The notes under the pieces were generated by a model. The model was not told where the DNA came from. It worked only from the letters and a program-made list of their open reading frames with translations, and did no database searches. The position numbers and the translations under genes are program-made. Shown here in pieces: positions 61,122 to 64,000 of a stretch of DNA of 64,000 nt (the first letter of the stretch is position 1; every line of letters starts with the position of its first letter). Origin of the DNA: Phycicoccus endophyticus (GTDB lineage: Bacteria; Actinomycetota; Actinomycetes; Actinomycetales; Dermatophilaceae); contig NZ_JAANCN010000006.1 in the NCBI RefSeq assembly GCF_011326735.1, positions 1 through 64,000 on the forward strand, given 5' to 3'.

Positions 61122-64000
61122 GGCACGATCTCGGGTGTCGAGGACGCGGCGACGTCGGTCCGCCATCCGGAGGTGCCTCCGGGCAGGTGTCGCGCGCGGA
61201 ACTCCTCGAACGGCACCGGCTCGCCGATGTGGAAGCCCTGGGCGTAGTCGACGCCGAGCTCGCAGACGACGTCGAGGACCGGCTGCTCGGTGACGAACTC
61301 GGCCACGGTCTCCTTGCCGAGGTCCCGGGCGATGCCGACGATCGAGGCGAGGATGGCGCGGTCGACCGCGGAGGTGTGGCACTCGCGGACGAACTCGCCG
61401 TCGATCTTGACGATGTCGAACGGCAGGTGCTTGAGGTAGTAGAAGGACCCGAAGCCGGCGCCGAAGTCGTCGATGGCGACCCGGGTGCCGAGCTCGGCGA
61501 GGCGCTGCGCGAACGAGCGGGCGGCCGGGACGTCGGCGACCGCGGCGGTCTCGGTCGCCTCGATGACGAGCGCGTCGCCGCGGATGCGGTGCTGGCGAAT
61601 GGCGTCGACGAGAGTCCGCTCGACTACGGGGCTCCCGATGGACCGGCCCGAGAGGTTGACCCCGAGACCGAAGTCGGGCACCTGCTCGTGGATCCGAGCG
61701 AGGAGCTCGACGGCGTGCCGAACCACCCAGCAGTCCAGCTCGACCGCGAGCCCGGTGCGCTCGGCCACCCGGACGAAGCGGTCCGGCGACAGCGGCGGGC
61801 CGCCGTCGACGAGCCGCAGCAGCGCCTCGGCGCCCGCGACCCGCTCGGTGCGCAGGTCGAGCAGCGGCTGGAGGTAGAGCTCGAACTGGTCCTCCTCGAG
61901 CGCGGCCTCGATGCGCCCCTTGACCTCCAGGCGCGCTCCCGTGTGCGACTTGGCGGCGGTGGAGGACAGCACGGCGAACCGGTCGCGTCCGCCCTCCTTG
62001 GCGTCGTAGAGGAGCATGTCCGCGAGCGCGAGGACGTCGACCTCCTGCTCGGCGGCCTCCGCGAAGGTCACGACGCCCATGCTCACGGTGACCCGTCGGC
62101 GCACGCCGTCGAGCGTGCGGGTGAAGTCGCGGACGGACTCGATGACGCTCGACGCGACCCGGCGCGCCGCAGCCTGGTCGGCGTCCGGGAGGATGATCGC
62201 GAACTCGTCGCCTCCCACCCGGGCGACGACGTCACTCGAGCGCAGCGAACGGTCGAGCAGGCCGGCCACGCCGACGATGAGCTCGTCACCGACGCCGTGG
62301 CCCATCGTGTCGTTGACCTCCTTGAAGTGGTCCAGGTCGAGCAGGAGGAGTGCGCCGTCGGGCTCGTAGGGAGAGCGCCGCCGCAGCTGCGCGTCGAGCA
62401 CGGCGTCGAATCGTCGGCGGTTGACGAGCCCGGTCAGCGGGTCGTGGTCGGCGAGGTAGCTCAGCCGTTCCTCGTACCGGCGCTGTTCGGAGAAGTCGAC
62501 GACGTTGACGAGGACGACGTCCGGCACCCCGTCGGCCGTCTCGAGGACCCGGCTGGTCAGCGAGACGTGGGCCTCGCTCCCCTCCGGGGCGACGATGGTC
62601 CAGTCACCGACGAGGAGGCTCCCGGGGTCCTCGAGGGTGCGCGCCAGGTGGCGCACCATCGGCTCGCGGTGGGTGGGCGACAGGTCGGCGAACAGCCGCC
62701 CGACGAGAGCGCGGGCCGGGCGCCCGAACAGGGTGGCCAGCGAGTCGTTGACCTGGACCACTCGCCCCTCGAGGTCGAGGACGGCGACGCCGTGCGGGGC
62801 GTCCGAGATGAGCCGCTCGGTGCGCTCCCGCTCGGCGAGCAGGGCATGCAACCTGGCGTACTCCTCGGACACATCACGGATGACGAGCAGCACGCGCTCG
62901 GGCGGCCCACCGACCTCCTCGTTGAGCGGGACGGCGTCGACCGAGACGGTGCGCATCTCGGCGAGCTGGATGTCCTCCATCCGCAGCACCTCGCCACGGA
63001 CCCGCTCGCCCTGCAGGGCCCGGCGCGTGGGCCGCTCGGCCTCCGGAAAGGGGGCGCCGTCCAGCCGGTAGGGGTCGAGGGCGGACAACGAGGGAACCGC
63101 TCCGTCCCGGGCCGGCGGCAGCCACTGCAGCGCGGCCTCGTTGTGCAGCAGGATCCGGCCGTCGCGGCCGACGACCATGACCGCGTCGGGGATCGTCGAG
63201 GTGATCACCTCGAGGTCGTCCGCCTGGGCCCGGGCCGCGCGGGCGGCCGCCGCACTCTCGTGGAGGAGCCGGCTGCGCTCCCACTGGACCGTGGCGATGG
63301 CGATCGCCAGGCCCACGGCCATCGCCATGAAGCCCTGCAGGACGAGTGCCAGGTGGTAGTCGTCGCTCACGGCACCGAACGGGCCGCCGCGGTGCCGGGA
63401 GACCAGGACGAGCACCTCGAGCGAGACGAGGATGCCCTGGATCGTCGCGAGCGGCAGGGGCAGGCGCAGGCCGGCCCACACGATGGCGGCGAACGGGACG
63501 AAGGCGAGCGGCAGGGTCTGGCCGGGGGCGAACACGAGCCACATGACGGCGCCGGTGACGAGATAGACCGGCAGCGCCTCGACGAGCCGTGCGAGCCGCA
63601 CCTGGTGCGCCGTGTCCCGCAGCGCGAGGCCCGGGACCGCGATGACGACGATCGCGGCCATGTTGCGCACGATCCACCCGATGAGCGCGGACCAGGTCAG
63701 CTCGGTGCCGCCGGCCGCCAGGCCGACCATTCCGAAGACCGCGCTCACCGTTGTCCCGACCATCCCGGCGAGCAACGCCCGGTAGAAGTCGTCGACCCGG
63801 GTCAGGACGTTGACGGGGGCATCGGTGCCGCTGCGGTGCCGCAGCCAGGAAAGTACGGCGCGGCAGCCGACGGCGATGGAGGCGTTGGCGAGAGCCAGCC
63901 AGACCGCGGTGGCCGGCGGCAGGCCGGTGAGCGCGTTGCCCATCCCGGAGACGGCACCGACGAGGGCACCGACGAGGAGCACCTCGCGCCGGTGGGCGGC
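61118..64000 (-). CDS. MASE1-PAS-PAS-GGDEF-EAL c-di-GMP signalling protein (5' end beyond window)
   Basis: At least 960 residues; the reading frame stays open to the window edge. Order: MASE1 membrane sensor with several TM helices; PAS (DLEVITSTIPDAVMVVGRDG); second PAS (RLISDAPHGVAVLDLEGRVV); GGDEF with intact active site (codons 62201-62215) and inhibitory RxxD five residues before it (RSSDVVARVGGDEF); EAL with GAEALLRL, GVNLSGRS, AIDDFGAGFGS, VKIDGEFV and TVAEFV. Both cyclase and phosphodiesterase sites look complete, so it can make and degrade c-di-GMP depending on the signal. It is first of a three-gene operon with the glycosyltransferase. Confidence 0.93.
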   Translation of the reverse strand, partial: AAHRREVLLVGALVGAVSGMGNALTGLPPATAVWLALANASIAVGCRAVLSWLRHRSGTDAPVNVLTRVDDFYRALLAGMVGTTVSAVFGMVGLAAGGTELTWSALIGWIVRNMAAIVVIAVPGLALRDTAHQVRLARLVEALPVYLVTGAVMWLVFAPGQTLPLAFVPFAAIVWAGLRLPLPLATIQGILVSLEVLVLVSRHRGGPFGAVSDDYHLALVLQGFMAMAVGLAIAIATVQWERSRLLHESAAAARAARAQADDLEVITSTIPDAVMVVGRDGRILLHNEAALQWLPPARDGAVPSLSALDPYRLDGAPFPEAERPTRRALQGERVRGEVLRMEDIQLAEMRTVSVDAVPLNEEVGGPPERVLLVIRDVSEEYARLHALLAERERTERLISDAPHGVAVLDLEGRVVQVNDSLATLFGRPARALVGRLFADLSPTHREPMVRHLARTLEDPGSLLVGDWTIVAPEGSEAHVSLTSRVLETADGVPDVVLVNVVDFSEQRRYEERLSYLADHDPLTGLVNRRRFDAVLDAQLRRRSPYEPDGALLLLDLDHFKEVNDTMGHGVGDELIVGVAGLLDRSLRSSDVVARVGGDEFAIILPDADQAAARRVASSVIESVRDFTRTLDGVRRRVTVSMGVVTFAEAAEQEVDVLALADMLLYDAKEGGRDRFAVLSSTAAKSHTGARLEVKGRIEAALEEDQFELYLQPLLDLRTERVAGAEALLRLVDGGPPLSPDRFVRVAERTGLAVELDCWVVRHAVELLARIHEQVPDFGLGVNLSGRSIGSPVVERTLVDAIRQHRIRGDALVIEATETAAVADVPAARSFAQRLAELGTRVAIDDFGAGFGSFYYLKHLPFDIVKIDGEFVRECHTSAVDRAILASIVGIARDLGKETVAEFVTEQPVLDVVCELGVDYAQGFHIGEPVPFEEFRARHLPGGTSGWRTDVAASSTPEIVP

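Overview
This window is very GC-rich DNA from an actinobacterium. The Micrococcales, perhaps the Intrasporangiaceae group, fit best, but that placement is an inference from gene content and style only. The genes are packed tightly, with many 4-base ATGA/GTGA overlaps. Many genes lack a Shine-Dalgarno site and instead carry a TANNNT -10 box 6-7 bases before the start codon, which suggests leaderless mRNAs. I see no insertion sequences, phage genes or CRISPR arrays. There is one tRNA gene, tRNA-Arg(CCU).

Region by region. (1) 1-5523: the conserved actinobacterial cluster glpR/sepX, rimJ, mog, moaC, glp (moeA-like), a eukaryotic-type UDP-glucose pyrophosphorylase and divergent 5-formyl-THF cyclo-ligase. 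(2) 5555-13238: penicillin-acylase-family hydrolase, K+/H+ antiporter, ABC exporter pair, and an NAD(P)-binding protein divergent from its probable TetR regulator with two operators. (3) 13312-17709: three secreted glycanases (GH18 chitinase, GH64 beta-1,3-glucanase, GH18 chitinase) that look like a fungal-wall-degrading set. (4) 18024-19559: fmdB, a SAF-domain protein and mscL, genes often found beside the cyclo-ligase and here separated from it by 12.5 kb. (5) 19644-25065: a 1294-residue SF1-helicase-like protein with a C-terminal nuclease-like domain, both with altered key residues, a small coupled protein and an MFS exporter.

(6) 25159-37236: tRNA-Arg, then a rare-sugar operon (kinase, 3-epimerase, single-domain sugar ABC ATPase, permease, two zinc dehydrogenases, binding lipoprotein) under a consensus-like promoter and a divergent ROK repressor; then a DHA2 exporter with divergent TetR, fragments of an SDR and a DeoR gene fused at a deletion junction, and an FGGY kinase. 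(7) 37282-40647: TetR, cupin, aldo/keto reductase and flavoprotein, with two 19-bp operators. (8) 40632-45731: 5-oxoprolinase PxpABC with a DUF1445 protein, an Nramp-family transporter and a divergent GntR regulator.

(9) 45728-51221: two-component system with a LolD/FtsX-type ABC transporter and a membrane protein. (10) 51232-57614: a MacB-type efflux operon with two membrane fusion proteins, one carrying a long Thr-Pro tandem-repeat insert. (11) 57701-64000: an aromatic-acid-exporter-like protein, a macrodomain protein, and an operon of a MASE1-PAS-GGDEF-EAL protein, a processive family-2 glycosyltransferase and a 78-residue membrane protein, probably a c-di-GMP-controlled exopolysaccharide system.
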